A stretch of DNA of 6,255 nt from an uncultured Lachnospiraceae bacterium (GTDB lineage Bacteria > Bacillota > Clostridia > Lachnospirales > Lachnospiraceae): assembly GCA_934370915.1 (NCBI GenBank), contig CAKRNI010000150.1, positions 1-6,255 on the forward strand. Reading direction: 5' to 3'. Of the stretch, positions 1-5,533 are shown in pieces. Position numbers and translations under genes: made by a program. Within the stretch, counting starts at the first letter, position 1. Each line of letters opens with the position of its first letter. Under the pieces are notes generated by a model, which made no database searches, had not been told where the DNA came from, and worked only from the letters and a program-made list of their open reading frames with translations.

Positions 1-698
1 TCCCCGGCCTTTAAGGTATCGTCAAGCTTCAGAGGACCCATGGACAGACGTTTTAAATGGAGTACCGGACAGCCGACCTCCTCCATCATGCGCTTAACCT
101 GATGGAATTTCCCCTCGTGAAGTGTGAGCCGCACGAGACTCTCCGCCGCTGTCCCCGTCTTCTGGTCCTCCGTTCTTCTCTCTAAGATCTCCAGCTCCGC
201 GGGCATACAGGAAAGTCCGTCCGCAAGCGTCATTCCTTCCCGGAACTTCTGTACCGCCTCATCCGGGACAAAGCCCTCGCATCTCGCCTCATACACCTTA
301 TCCACGTGGTGTCCCGGTGCGAGAAGACGGTGGGCCAGCGCCCCATCGTTTGTGATAAGCAGCAGGCCTTCTGTATCGATATCAAGACGTCCTACCGGGA
401 ACAGGTCTTTTCGGCTTTTTTCATCGATAAGATCCACCACGGTCTTTCTGCGGCGGTCCTCCGTCGCGGAGATCACGCCCTGAGGTTTATTTAAAAGATA
501 ATATTCCAGTTCCACGTATTCTACCGGAGCATTGTCCAGACAGATTGTGTCTTCACCCTTTTTTATCTTCATCTCCGGCTTCTTCACGATCGTTCCGTTC
601 ACCTTGATCCGCCCTTTCCGGATCATCTCTTTCAGCTCCGTCCTCGTGCCTTTTCCCATATCAGCCAGATATTTATCTAACCGGATCGCTTTTTCCAA
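1..698 (-). CDS. rsuA: RsuA-type 16S rRNA pseudouridine synthase (3' end cut by window edge)
   Basis: Isomerises a uridine in rRNA to pseudouridine; E. coli RsuA acts on 16S U516. About 232 residues are visible, close to the full family length of about 230-240, so only a few C-terminal residues are missing. Residues 6-50 form an S4-like RNA-binding domain that opens IRLDKYLADMG. The catalytic domain has LNKPQG (69-74) and GRLDIDTEGLLLITNDG (103-119); D106 is the catalytic aspartate. GKFHQVKRMM and LKLDDTLKAG follow near the end. I chose the TTG at 698 because AAGGAG (712-707) sits 8 bases upstream and it gives the usual family N-terminus. An in-frame ATG at 737 has no Shine-Dalgarno sequence and lies in a small hairpin. 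The gene is divergent from spoVV. The RsuA subfamily is favoured over RluB by overall resemblance, but the target base is inferred. Confidence 0.9.
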   Translation of the reverse strand, partial: MEKAIRLDKYLADMGKGTRTELKEMIRKGRIKVNGTIVKKPEMKIKKGEDTICLDNAPVEYVELEYYLLNKPQGVISATEDRRRKTVVDLIDEKSRKDLFPVGRLDIDTEGLLLITNDGALAHRLLAPGHHVDKVYEARCEGFVPDEAVQKFREGMTLADGLSCMPAELEILERRTEDQKTGTAAESLVRLTLHEGKFHQVKRMMEEVGCPVLHLKRLSMGPLKLDDTLKAG

Positions 699-735
699 AT
701 ATTTCTCTCCTTCCGAATCCTGTACTTTTCTGAAC

Positions 736-749
736 ATGCCCGCAGGCAT
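736..749 (-). other. Small hairpin in the rsuA leader
   Basis: ATGCC (736-740) and GGCAT (745-749) form a perfect 5-bp inverted repeat around a 4-base loop. In the rsuA transcript it would cover the upstream in-frame ATG at 737 and leave the TTG start and its AAGGAG free. It has no U-tract on either strand, so it is not a terminator. Confidence 0.3.
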
Positions 750-817
750 CCGCAATATCGGAATATATCAAATTTCTGATGAATACGGGCGGTTAAACAG
801 AAAAGCACACTGTCTTT

Positions 818-846
818 ATCATATCAAAATTCCGGTGAAAGTACAA
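818..846 (-). promoter_or_regulatory. Sigma-A-like promoter for rsuA
   Basis: On the minus strand a TTGTAC -35 (846-841) is separated by 17 bases from TATGAT (823-818). The -10 is extended by an upstream TG, reading TGATATGAT. The -35 matches the consensus at only three of six positions, which the extended -10 could offset. Predicted transcription starts near 811, giving a leader of about 113 bases before the TTG start at 698. The same bases carry a sigma-E-like promoter on the other strand. Confidence 0.45.
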
Positions 847-847
847 T
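818..847 (+). promoter_or_regulatory. Sigma-E-like (mother-cell sporulation) promoter for spoVV
   Basis: ATCATATC (818-825) resembles the sigma-E -35 (GKCATATT, six of eight positions). AGTACAAT (840-847) resembles the -10 (CATACAMT, six of eight). The spacer is 14 bases, the usual sigma-E spacing. The site lies about 70 bases upstream of the spoVV start. ylbJ/spoVV belongs to the sigma-E regulon in B. subtilis, so the match agrees with the gene's role. It is a prediction from consensus only. Confidence 0.45.
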
Positions 848-905
848 GGAAATAATAGAAAGAGTTGGTCCGGGAATTTCCCCGAAAACCTGACTCCGAT
901 ATCTT

Positions 906-913
906 TATAGGAG
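906..913 (+). promoter_or_regulatory. Ribosome binding site that sets the spoVV start
   Basis: TATAGGAG ends 5 bases before the ATG at 919 and 8 bases before the adjoining ATG at 922. Either could be used, with a difference of one residue. It argues against the longer reading frame beginning at 865, where no such motif is present. Confidence 0.7.
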
Positions 914-918
914 TGTTT

Positions 919-1944
919 ATGATGAAAACAACAATTGCGGCTCTCTTCTCCCTGATTTTTATGATCTTTCATGCGGATCTTATCACGAAAGGTGCCGCCG
1001 CCGGACTTCTTTTGTGGTATTCTTCGGTGGTTCCGGCGCTTTTTCCGTTTATGGTATTGTCCTCCATGCTCTCTGCCTCCCAAGGCATCTTTCGGCTTGT
1101 GCAGCCGCTTGCACTAATCTTTCGTTTTTCAGGTCTCTCTCCGGAGGGAATCTATGTTCTTCTCACCGGGCTTTTCTGCGGCTGTCCTATGGGGGCTAAG
1201 ACATGCGCAGACTTTCTGGCTGAGAGGCGGATCAGCTCCGGGGAAGCAAAATTTCTTTTTGCGCTCTGCAATCATCCGAGTCCCATGTTCCTAACAGGCT
1301 TTGTCTACCCAATGTTTGCCGCACAGATACCTCTGTCTTCTTTTGTCTTTGCGATCTATATGCCGCTCCTGCTGCTTGCCATTCCGGCATATCGGATCTA
1401 CCAAAACGCTTCGCCGTGCCACTCCGGCATCCCATTTTATTCCCGCAATCCGGGATCCGGTGATGCGTCCGGCTCAGCGCTTTCTCTGGATACAGCGATC
1501 CTTGACTCCGCGGAGATCCTTGTAAAAATCGGAGGATATCTGATTTTTTACTCGATCCTGATCCTCGTGATCCAAAATATCCCCGGGATCCCGGATCCGG
1601 TCCGGCTGTTTTTTTCCGGTGTTTTGGAGATCACAACGGGAATCCGATCCGTCTCAGCTTCCCTTCCATATCCATATTCCGCCATCGCCGCTGCCACCAT
1701 ATTCTCTTTTGGCGGTTTTTCCGCCATGTCCCAGACAAACGCAGTGATCCGGCTGCGCAGATCATCAGCTGAGATCGCTGCTCCCGCAGTACCGAATGGT
1801 TTTTTGCAGAATTCTTTGTGCAGAACCGAAAAAACTGCCGGACTCTCCATCCGGCAGTATCTTCTCTGGAAAATCGCCCACGCTGCCCTGACAGCTGCCA
1901 TCATGGCAGTCCTCACAGGCGCCCTGCGATTTCATATATTCTGA
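919..1944 (+). CDS. spoVV: Sporulation integral membrane protein YlbJ/SpoVV (dipicolinate transport)
   Basis: In B. subtilis this polytopic membrane protein of the mother cell is needed to move dipicolinic acid into the forespore. The 341 residues are largely hydrophobic, with membrane segments near 5-18, 26-50, 75-90, 137-158, 197-219, 253-272 and 316-336. Family-like signatures are VVPALFPFMVLS (37-48), GLFCGCPMGAKTCADFL (84-100), LCNHPSPMF (116-124) and GGFSAMSQT (265-273). It is shorter than B. subtilis YlbJ (about 408 residues), mainly through a short middle loop. The ATG at 919, followed by another at 922, has TATAGGAG (906-913) just upstream. An 18-codon in-frame extension to a TTG at 865 lacks a ribosome binding site. 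It is the only plus-strand gene. It carries a sigma-E-like promoter, and its 3' end contains the terminator of the convergent operon. Membrane topology was judged by eye. Confidence 0.85.
   Translation: MMKTTIAALFSLIFMIFHADLITKGAAAGLLLWYSSVVPALFPFMVLSSMLSASQGIFRLVQPLALIFRFSGLSPEGIYVLLTGLFCGCPMGAKTCADFLAERRISSGEAKFLFALCNHPSPMFLTGFVYPMFAAQIPLSSFVFAIYMPLLLLAIPAYRIYQNASPCHSGIPFYSRNPGSGDASGSALSLDTAILDSAEILVKIGGYLIFYSILILVIQNIPGIPDPVRLFFSGVLEITTGIRSVSASLPYPYSAIAAATIFSFGGFSAMSQTNAVIRLRRSSAEIAAPAVPNGFLQNSLCRTEKTAGLSIRQYLLWKIAHAALTAAIMAVLTGALRFHIF
1829..1858 (-). terminator. Intrinsic terminator of the rsmD-coaD operon, inside spoVV
   Basis: On the minus strand a 9-bp perfect stem, ACTGCCGGA (1858-1850) with TCCGGCAGT (1842-1834), closes a 7-base loop. 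A run of six T follows (1834-1829). This is a textbook Rho-independent terminator for minus-strand transcription. It lies about 130 bases past the stop of the coiled-coil gene, within the last 40 codons of the convergent spoVV gene. On the plus strand the hairpin is followed by ATCTTCTC, with no U-tract. Confidence 0.8.
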
Positions 1945-1984
1945 GTTCATTTTGATATCGGCTATTCTGCACAGCCCATCCATA

Positions 1985-2575
1985 TTAAGCGTTCTTATTT
2001 TCTGTCTCCGGCTCAGCAGCTTCCTCTTTTTCGGTGATGATTCCGGTGGAAAGTTCCTTTCTGTTGGAGGAAACGATATCATAGCTGGACTTCATGGAAT
2101 TCATGAACGCGTCAAAACGACCCTGAGCACCTTCCATCGTGTGGGTCATAATCGTCTGAAGGCTCTTTAACATATCATCTGTGTACTGGATGGAGCCCTG
2201 ACGAACGCTGTTGGCATCAGCCACTGCGTTGTCGACGATAGTCTGGGCCTGAGCCTGAGCCTGCTCAATGATCTCGTTGGCCTGAGCGTAGGCTCTCTGC
2301 ATGATCTCATGCTCGTTTACAAGCTCGTTTGTCTGGGCAGTTGCCTCTGCGAGCATCGCATCTGCCTTGTTGTGGGCATCGGAAAGGATCGCATCCTGAT
2401 TGCTGATGATCTTCTGATACTGCTTGATCTCATCCGGGATCCTTAAACGGAGTTCCACTAAAAGCTCGTCCAGCTCCTCCTTATTTACGATGATTTTTGT
2501 AGTAGATAACGGCTGAAATTTACAGCTGTCGATATATTCCTCAATTTCATTGATTAACTGTTCAATTCTGCTCAT
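1985..2575 (-). CDS. Conserved coiled-coil protein of unknown function (V-type ATPase subunit H/F0 subunit b-like)
   Basis: A soluble 196-residue protein with no signal peptide or membrane segment. Residues 1-20 (MSRIEQLINEIEEYIDSCKF) and 29-55 are helical. Residues about 55-125 form a long Ala/Gln/Glu-rich coiled coil with a QAQAQAQ stretch. The tail is acidic (EEAAEPETENKNA). Relatives in Lachnospiraceae are, as far as I recall, usually named ATPase or V-type H+-ATPase subunit H. That naming probably rests on generic coiled-coil similarity, since no ATP synthase gene is near and no nucleotide-binding motif is visible. A scaffold or DivIVA-like role is possible but not shown. The ATG at 2575 has purine-rich AAAGGAAAAGGA just upstream and lies 18 bases after coaD, so the two are surely cotranscribed. 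Function is not assigned. Confidence 0.85.
   Translation of the reverse strand: MSRIEQLINEIEEYIDSCKFQPLSTTKIIVNKEELDELLVELRLRIPDEIKQYQKIISNQDAILSDAHNKADAMLAEATAQTNELVNEHEIMQRAYAQANEIIEQAQAQAQTIVDNAVADANSVRQGSIQYTDDMLKSLQTIMTHTMEGAQGRFDAFMNSMKSSYDIVSSNRKELSTGIITEKEEAAEPETENKNA
2247..2263. repeat. Short 6-base tandem repeat in the coiled-coil gene
   Basis: The unit GCCTGA occurs nearly three times in a row. On the coding strand it encodes the alternating Gln-Ala run (QAQAQAQ) of the coiled coil. Because the unit is a multiple of three, copy changes would lengthen or shorten the helix without breaking the frame. Confidence 0.5.
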
Positions 2576-2593
2576 TTTTCCTTTTCCTTTCCC

Positions 2594-3091
2594 TTACATC
2601 TGGCTGCCCTGTCTCTCACGCAGTCTCTTATGTACTTCATCCGCCACATAAGGCGTTACAAAATTTGAAATATCTCCGCCGTAAGCCGCCACTTCCTTCA
2701 CGGTACTGGAACTTAAGTACGCGTACTCAAGACTCGTGGTCAGAAATACTGTATCAATGCTGGTATCCATCACGCGGTTTAACTGGGCGATCTGGAGTTC
2801 ATATTCGAAGTCAGTGATCGCGCGGAGTCCGCGGACAACGGCGTTGGCACCGCATTCCTTCGCGAAGTCAACGGTAAGTCCCGCAAAGCTCTTTACCTCC
2901 ACGTTCGGAATATCTTTTGTGACCTCTTCTAACATCTTAACACGTTCTTCTACAGAAAACAATGGCGTTTTCGCGCGATTGTTGAGAACTCCGATGATCA
3001 GGTGATCAAATAATTTTGACGCGCGTTTGATAACGTCAATATGTCCGAGTGTGACCGGGTCGAAACTTCCCGGATAGATTGCTGTCTTCAT
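2594..3091 (-). CDS. coaD: Phosphopantetheine adenylyltransferase (CoaD)
   Basis: Transfers AMP from ATP to 4'-phosphopantetheine to make dephospho-CoA, the penultimate step of coenzyme A synthesis, in the cytoplasm. The 165-residue length is normal for the family. The nucleotidyltransferase signature [12 protein letters not shown] (6-17) contains the T14-x-G16-H17 motif that binds ATP phosphates. VVRGLR (85-90) and LSSSTVKE (126-133, the equivalent of the family ISST motif) complete the active site. The start at 3091 is firm: it gives the standard [11 protein letters not shown]-terminus, and no start codon lies in the in-frame stretch just upstream. The ribosome binding site is weak (GCGGGA, about 9 bases upstream) and sits beside a hairpin. 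It is the middle gene of rsmD-coaD-coiled-coil, the same pairing as ylbH-ylbI in B. subtilis. Confidence 0.98.
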   Translation of the reverse strand: MKTAIYPGSFDPVTLGHIDVIKRASKLFDHLIIGVLNNRAKTPLFSVEERVKMLEEVTKDIPNVEVKSFAGLTVDFAKECGANAVVRGLRAITDFEYELQIAQLNRVMDTSIDTVFLTTSLEYAYLSSSTVKEVAAYGGDISNFVTPYVADEVHKRLRERQGSQM

Positions 3092-3107
3092 AATTTTTTG
3101 TCCCGCA

Positions 3108-3123
3108 CCGCAGAAATCTGCGG
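3108..3123 (-). promoter_or_regulatory. Perfect inverted repeat upstream of coaD
   Basis: CCGCAGA and TCTGCGG form a perfect 7-bp inverted repeat around two A/T bases, or a 6-bp stem with a 4-base loop. It lies in the 55-base gap between rsmD and coaD. No T-run follows it on the minus strand, so it does not look like a terminator there. A second TGCGG follows immediately and overlaps the weak coaD ribosome binding site, so the 5' arm could pair with either copy. Confidence 0.4.
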
Positions 3124-3146
3124 TTTTCTCCTCTCCTATGCCGAAA

Positions 3147-3707
3147 TCATTTCTCCTTTTTTCTCAGGAAAACATGTTTATTCGTCTTATATTCCTTGCT
3201 CTTTACAATTTCATACCCGAGCCCACAAGCCCAGGAAAAATCAGTCTCGAGAGCTTCCTCGACAATGATCAGCGTTTCCTCGTCTGCAAGACAGGTATCC
3301 TTCAATGCCTCCAGAACTTTTTTCGGAAGATCCATCCGGTACGGCGGATCCATAAAGATAAAGTCGAAGGACTTCCCGGCCCGGTCAAGCCTTTGCACTG
3401 CCTCTGTTACATCCGAAGACATGACCAGCGCCTTTTCTTCCAGACGTGTGATCTTTAAGTTTTCCCTGATACAGGAGATCTGTCCATCCCCTTTGTCAAC
3501 AAAGACCGCTTCCTTCGCACCGCGGCTTAACGCTTCGATTCCGATCGCGCCGCTCCCGGCGAAAAGATCCAGAAATCTTGCCCCGTAAAGGTCATTTTGA
3601 AGCATGTTGAACAGGGTCTCTTTTATGCGGTCTGTGGTTGGTCTCGTCTCCATTCCCTCGACCGTCTTTAAAAGCAGTCGTCTCGCGCTGCCTGCAATCA
3701 CTCTCAT
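3147..3707 (-). CDS. rsmD: 16S rRNA (guanine(966)-N2)-methyltransferase RsmD
   Basis: Methylates the N2 of G966 in 16S rRNA (E. coli numbering) using S-adenosylmethionine. With the start at 3707 the protein has 186 residues, the usual family length. It begins [10 protein letters not shown] and carries [15 protein letters not shown] (22-36). The AdoMet-binding motif I is [15 protein letters not shown] (46-60), and the catalytic DPPY is at 120-123. AGAGG (3720-3716) sits 8 bases before the ATG at 3707. The ATG at 3713 is too close to it, and a start at 3776 would lie inside the promoter. It is the first gene of the operon with coaD, as ylbH is with ylbI in B. subtilis. Confidence 0.95.
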   Translation of the reverse strand: MRVIAGSARRLLLKTVEGMETRPTTDRIKETLFNMLQNDLYGARFLDLFAGSGAIGIEALSRGAKEAVFVDKGDGQISCIRENLKITRLEEKALVMSSDVTEAVQRLDRAGKSFDFIFMDPPYRMDLPKKVLEALKDTCLADEETLIIVEEALETDFSWACGLGYEIVKSKEYKTNKHVFLRKKEK

Positions 3708-3715
3708 TCCCATAA

Positions 3716-3720
3716 CCTCT
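3716..3720 (-). promoter_or_regulatory. Ribosome binding site that sets the rsmD start
   Basis: AGAGG is 8 bases before the ATG at 3707 but only 2 bases before the ATG at 3713. The spacing favours the shorter protein, starting with the canonical MRVIAG. Confidence 0.65.
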
Positions 3721-3747
3721 GAATTATTGTTTTTTATTCTCCGCCCC

Positions 3748-3776
3748 ATTATAATCGCATTTTTTCTATTATACAA
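3748..3776 (-). promoter_or_regulatory. Sigma-A-like promoter of the rsmD-coaD operon
   Basis: On the minus strand TTGTAT (3776-3771) is 17 bases from a perfect TATAAT (3753-3748). Predicted transcription starts near 3741, giving a leader of about 34 bases before the rsmD start at 3707. A second perfect TATAAT (3773-3768) overlaps the -35 but has only TTTTTC at its own -35 position. The region is strongly AT-rich compared with the flanking genes. Confidence 0.6.
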
Positions 3777-3791
3777 GTATTTTTTACACGG

Positions 3792-3850
3792 AAAAAGCCC
3801 TCACAGGGCAGATGGAACCAGTGGGTTTTCATCTTTCCCGCGAGGGCTTT
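3792..3850 (-). terminator. Intrinsic terminator of the SASP gene
   Basis: On the minus strand AAAGCCCTC (3850-3842) pairs with GAGGGCTTT (3802-3794), followed by a T-run ending at 3792. The stem continues inward: GCGGG can pair with CCTGT through G-U pairs, then GATG with CATC and AACC with GGTT around a CACT loop. The result is a long, nearly continuous hairpin that starts 15 bases after the SASP stop codon. On the plus strand only TTT follows, so termination in that direction would be weak. Confidence 0.85.
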
Positions 3851-3865
3851 CCGGATGTTCAGGCT

Positions 3866-4078
3866 TTATTTACCTGCCATCTTCTTTTCCTGCTCCTCGA
3901 TCATCTTCTTGACCATATAGCCGCCGACGCTGCCGTTCTGGTAAGAAGTCAGATTGCCGTTGTAGCCGTTTGTGAGCGGCACACCGAGCTCACCTGCGAT
4001 CTCCATTTTAAATTTGTCCATCGCTTCCTTTGCTTCCGGAACTACTACACGGTTAGAAGAACTGCTTGTGTTAGACAT
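3866..4078 (-). CDS. Alpha/beta-type small acid-soluble spore protein
   Basis: Coats and protects forespore DNA from UV and chemical damage, and is degraded by the GPR protease on germination. The 70-residue length is typical. EAKEAMDKFKMEIAGELGV (15-33) matches the first conserved block. The EIAGE part (26-30) is the expected GPR cleavage region, with Gly where many family members have Ser. The second block, NGSVGGYMVKKMIEEQ (48-63), is the DNA-binding signature. AAGGAGG lies 8 bases before the ATG, a very strong site. The gene stands alone, with its own predicted sigma-G-like promoter and terminator. The exact paralogue (sspA, sspC and so on) cannot be assigned, so no symbol is given. Confidence 0.96.
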   Translation of the reverse strand: MSNTSSSSNRVVVPEAKEAMDKFKMEIAGELGVPLTNGYNGNLTSYQNGSVGGYMVKKMIEEQEKKMAGK

Positions 4079-4110
4079 AAGATACGCCTCCTTTTAGTGT
4101 AATGCCTTTC

Positions 4111-4138
4111 CTGCTTTCGCATCGGGCATGTTTGATGG
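4111..4138 (-). other. Leader structure in front of the SASP ribosome binding site
   Basis: Within the predicted SASP leader, two complementary arms (ATGCC and GGCAT on the minus strand) flank a small TGC-GAAA-GCA hairpin with a GNRA-type tetraloop. The structure ends before AAGGAGG, so it leaves the ribosome binding site open. The stems are short, and any effect on mRNA stability is a guess. Nothing else gene-like is seen in 4079-4250. Confidence 0.25.
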
Positions 4139-4146
4139 TACGTTCC

Positions 4147-4175
4147 TATTATGAGCGTCCTGAAAAATAATACAC
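4147..4175 (-). promoter_or_regulatory. Sigma-G-like forespore promoter of the SASP gene
   Basis: On the minus strand CATAATA (4153-4147) matches the sigma-G -10 consensus CATNNTA exactly. GTGTA (4175-4171) matches the -35 GHATR at four of five positions, with a 17-base spacer where 17-18 is usual. Transcription would start near 4140, leaving a leader of about 60 bases. SASP genes are classic sigma-G targets in Bacillus, which supports the call. Confidence 0.5.
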
Positions 4176-4250
4176 TGGAAGGTTTTGTGTGAAATGTCGT
4201 TTTTTACAATTTGATCACAAGTTTCAGCGTGATTGTTCGATTTGCAGCTG

Positions 4251-5117
4251 CTATTTTTCTTTGATCGAAAGGAATGCGCACAGATTTCCCCGCTTTTCTC
4301 CCATCGCCCGGTGGGAAAACAATTTATCCGGGTTGCACTTTGTACAGATATCCGTAACGGAAATATTCTTTTCCGGTACTCCGGCTTCCATAAGGATCCG
4401 GCGGTTTGCCTCCCAGAGATCGAGCTGGCGTTTTCCGATCCTGCCTGTCTTTGACGGAAGCACAATGGCTTCGCAGTCTTCTCTGGAAAATTCGTCCCGG
4501 AAATTGTCTGCCACATCTTCCCCGACCTCATAACAATCCCTGCAGATACTCGGTCCCACGCAGCAGATCAGATCGTTCGGATTGCTCCCGTATTCCCGTT
4601 TCATGGCATTTACCATCTTTTCGCCCATACGGTTTACAGTTCCTCTCCATCCGGAATGTGCGAGACCGACTGCGCGGTGTTTCGGATCCACAAAATAAAG
4701 CGGGACACAGTCCGCGAAAAATGTCACCAGCGTCACCCCCGGCATATTCGTCAGAAGCCCGTCAATGTCCCGGTAATCCCGCTCTTTCACAACACCTTTT
4801 CCGAGGTCATCTTCCGAAACAATACGGATATTCGTCGTGTGGGTCTGCCAGGTTAAGACCATTTTTTCCCGGTCCACACCCAGAGCCACTGCCATTCGGT
4901 TATAATTTTCCAGCACATGTTCCCTGCTGTCACCGCGGGTAAACGAAAAATTCATGGTCGAATACCAGCCCTCGCTGACGCCGCCCATTCTCGTGGAAAA
5001 CGCGTGAGTGACGATTCCTGTGGCTTCAAGAGCCGGAAATGTAAGATAGGTGACACCGTTTTTCGTCACTTCCTTCATATGATCTGCCGCATCTGATTTT
5101 CTGATCCACTGATCCAT
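4251..5117 (-). CDS. pgeF: Multicopper-oxidase-fold purine nucleoside phosphorylase / peptidoglycan editing factor PgeF (YfiH/YlmD family)
   Basis: Family members cleave or deaminate purine nucleosides. In E. coli, YfiH (PgeF) limits L-serine misincorporation into the peptidoglycan stem. The 288 residues show the full family pattern: HAFSTRMGGVSEG (38-50), TWQTH (89-93), ADCVPLYF (135-142), AHSGWRGT (153-160), GPSICRDCYEV (188-198) and a C-terminal CTKCNPDKLFSHR (258-270). H93, C137 and H154 are the expected zinc ligands; the Cys-His spacing of 17 equals that of E. coli YfiH. The start at 5117 is set by AAGGAG 7 bases upstream. The gene follows yraN by 32 bases and is last in the rnhB-yraN-pgeF unit. 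No convincing intrinsic terminator follows it. Older names such as laccase or polyphenol oxidase are probably misleading. Confidence 0.95.
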   Translation of the reverse strand: MDQWIRKSDAADHMKEVTKNGVTYLTFPALEATGIVTHAFSTRMGGVSEGWYSTMNFSFTRGDSREHVLENYNRMAVALGVDREKMVLTWQTHTTNIRIVSEDDLGKGVVKERDYRDIDGLLTNMPGVTLVTFFADCVPLYFVDPKHRAVGLAHSGWRGTVNRMGEKMVNAMKREYGSNPNDLICCVGPSICRDCYEVGEDVADNFRDEFSREDCEAIVLPSKTGRIGKRQLDLWEANRRILMEAGVPEKNISVTDICTKCNPDKLFSHRAMGEKRGNLCAFLSIKEK

Positions 5118-5149
5118 AAATGTTCTCCTTTCCGAATGACCCCCTGCTT

Positions 5150-5503
5150 TTAAAACGCGTTTTTTATATAAGTGATCGTTTCTCCGTCAATTCCTGCCGC
5201 GTCAAACCGACACGGTGTCTCTTCTGAAAGCCGGTGGGAAAACAGATAATACAACGCCGCATTCCGGATCCTCACCGCTTTTCTGTGATCGATCGCCTCC
5301 AGAGAAAAGCCCGTTGAGCCTGTAGCGCGAAACTTTACCTCAATGAATACAAGATATCTGCCGTCCCTTGCAATAATATCGATCTCCCCCTGCTTACAGC
5401 GGTAATTTCGCTCCAGGATCAAAAATCCATTCTGTTTTAAAAAGGCAGCGATCTTTTCTTCATAGATGCTGCCTGTTGCCCGATGATTCTTTGTCACATT
5501 CAT
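5150..5503 (-). CDS. yraN: YraN/UPF0102 family predicted nuclease-fold protein
   Basis: A small cytoplasmic protein with a Holliday-junction-resolvase-like (PD-(D/E)XK) fold whose cellular role is not established. The 117 residues match the usual family length of about 115-125. The key block is GEIDIIARDGRYLVFIEVK (39-57): E40, D42 and E55-V-K57 form the putative metal site. The upstream G11..YEEKIAAFLKQNG segment is also typical. The ATG at 5503 directly abuts GGGGG with no spacing. The GTG two codons later, at 5497, has that motif 6 bases upstream and may be the true start. The gene sits 30 bases after rnhB and 32 bases before pgeF. The rnhB-yraN pairing is common in Gram-positive genomes, though its meaning is unknown. 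Confidence 0.93.
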   Translation of the reverse strand: MNVTKNHRATGSIYEEKIAAFLKQNGFLILERNYRCKQGEIDIIARDGRYLVFIEVKFRATGSTGFSLEAIDHRKAVRIRNAALYYLFSHRLSEETPCRFDAAGIDGETITYIKNAF

Positions 5504-5508
5504 CCCCC
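5504..5508 (-). promoter_or_regulatory. Ribosome binding site bearing on the yraN start
   Basis: A GGGGG run touches the ATG at 5503 but is 6 bases before the in-frame GTG at 5497. The spacing suggests initiation at the GTG, which would give a protein two residues shorter. The motif is G-rich rather than a canonical AGGAG, so the call is uncertain. Confidence 0.4.
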
Positions 5509-5533
5509 GATTTATGACCTTATGACCGTGATA

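Noticed and set aside
532..855. A 107-codon plus-strand open frame opposite the rsuA start
   Set aside because: It is antisense to the rsuA S4 domain and the shared promoter region, with no recognisable domain or ribosome binding site.
880..894. Palindrome around GGGAATTTCCC before spoVV, as a possible operator
   Set aside because: It is short and single, and it matches no operator I know. I cannot support a regulatory role from sequence alone.
865..918. A longer spoVV start at a TTG at 865, adding 18 residues
   Set aside because: There is no ribosome binding site before 865, the added residues are polar and unlike the family N-terminus, and TATAGGAG points to the ATG at 919 or 922.
1582..1602. 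GC-rich palindromic run with repeated GGATCC-like units in spoVV
   Set aside because: It encodes a Pro/Gly-rich loop (IPGIPDP) in frame and is explained by codon use. No U-tract or further repeat copies accompany it.
1895..1909. Inverted repeat CTGCCAT-c-ATGGCAG near the spoVV 3' end
   Set aside because: The loop is too small to form a stable hairpin as written, and no T-run follows on either strand. The nearby 1829-1858 element is the convincing terminator.
3708..3776. A longer rsmD beginning at an ATG at 3776
   Set aside because: That start lies within the predicted promoter, has no ribosome binding site, and would add 23 residues not found in the family.
4094..4531. A 145-codon minus-strand open frame overlapping pgeF and the SASP leader
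   Set aside because: It runs in a different frame across the clearly coding pgeF gene, has no ribosome binding site, and resembles no family. It is a shadow frame.
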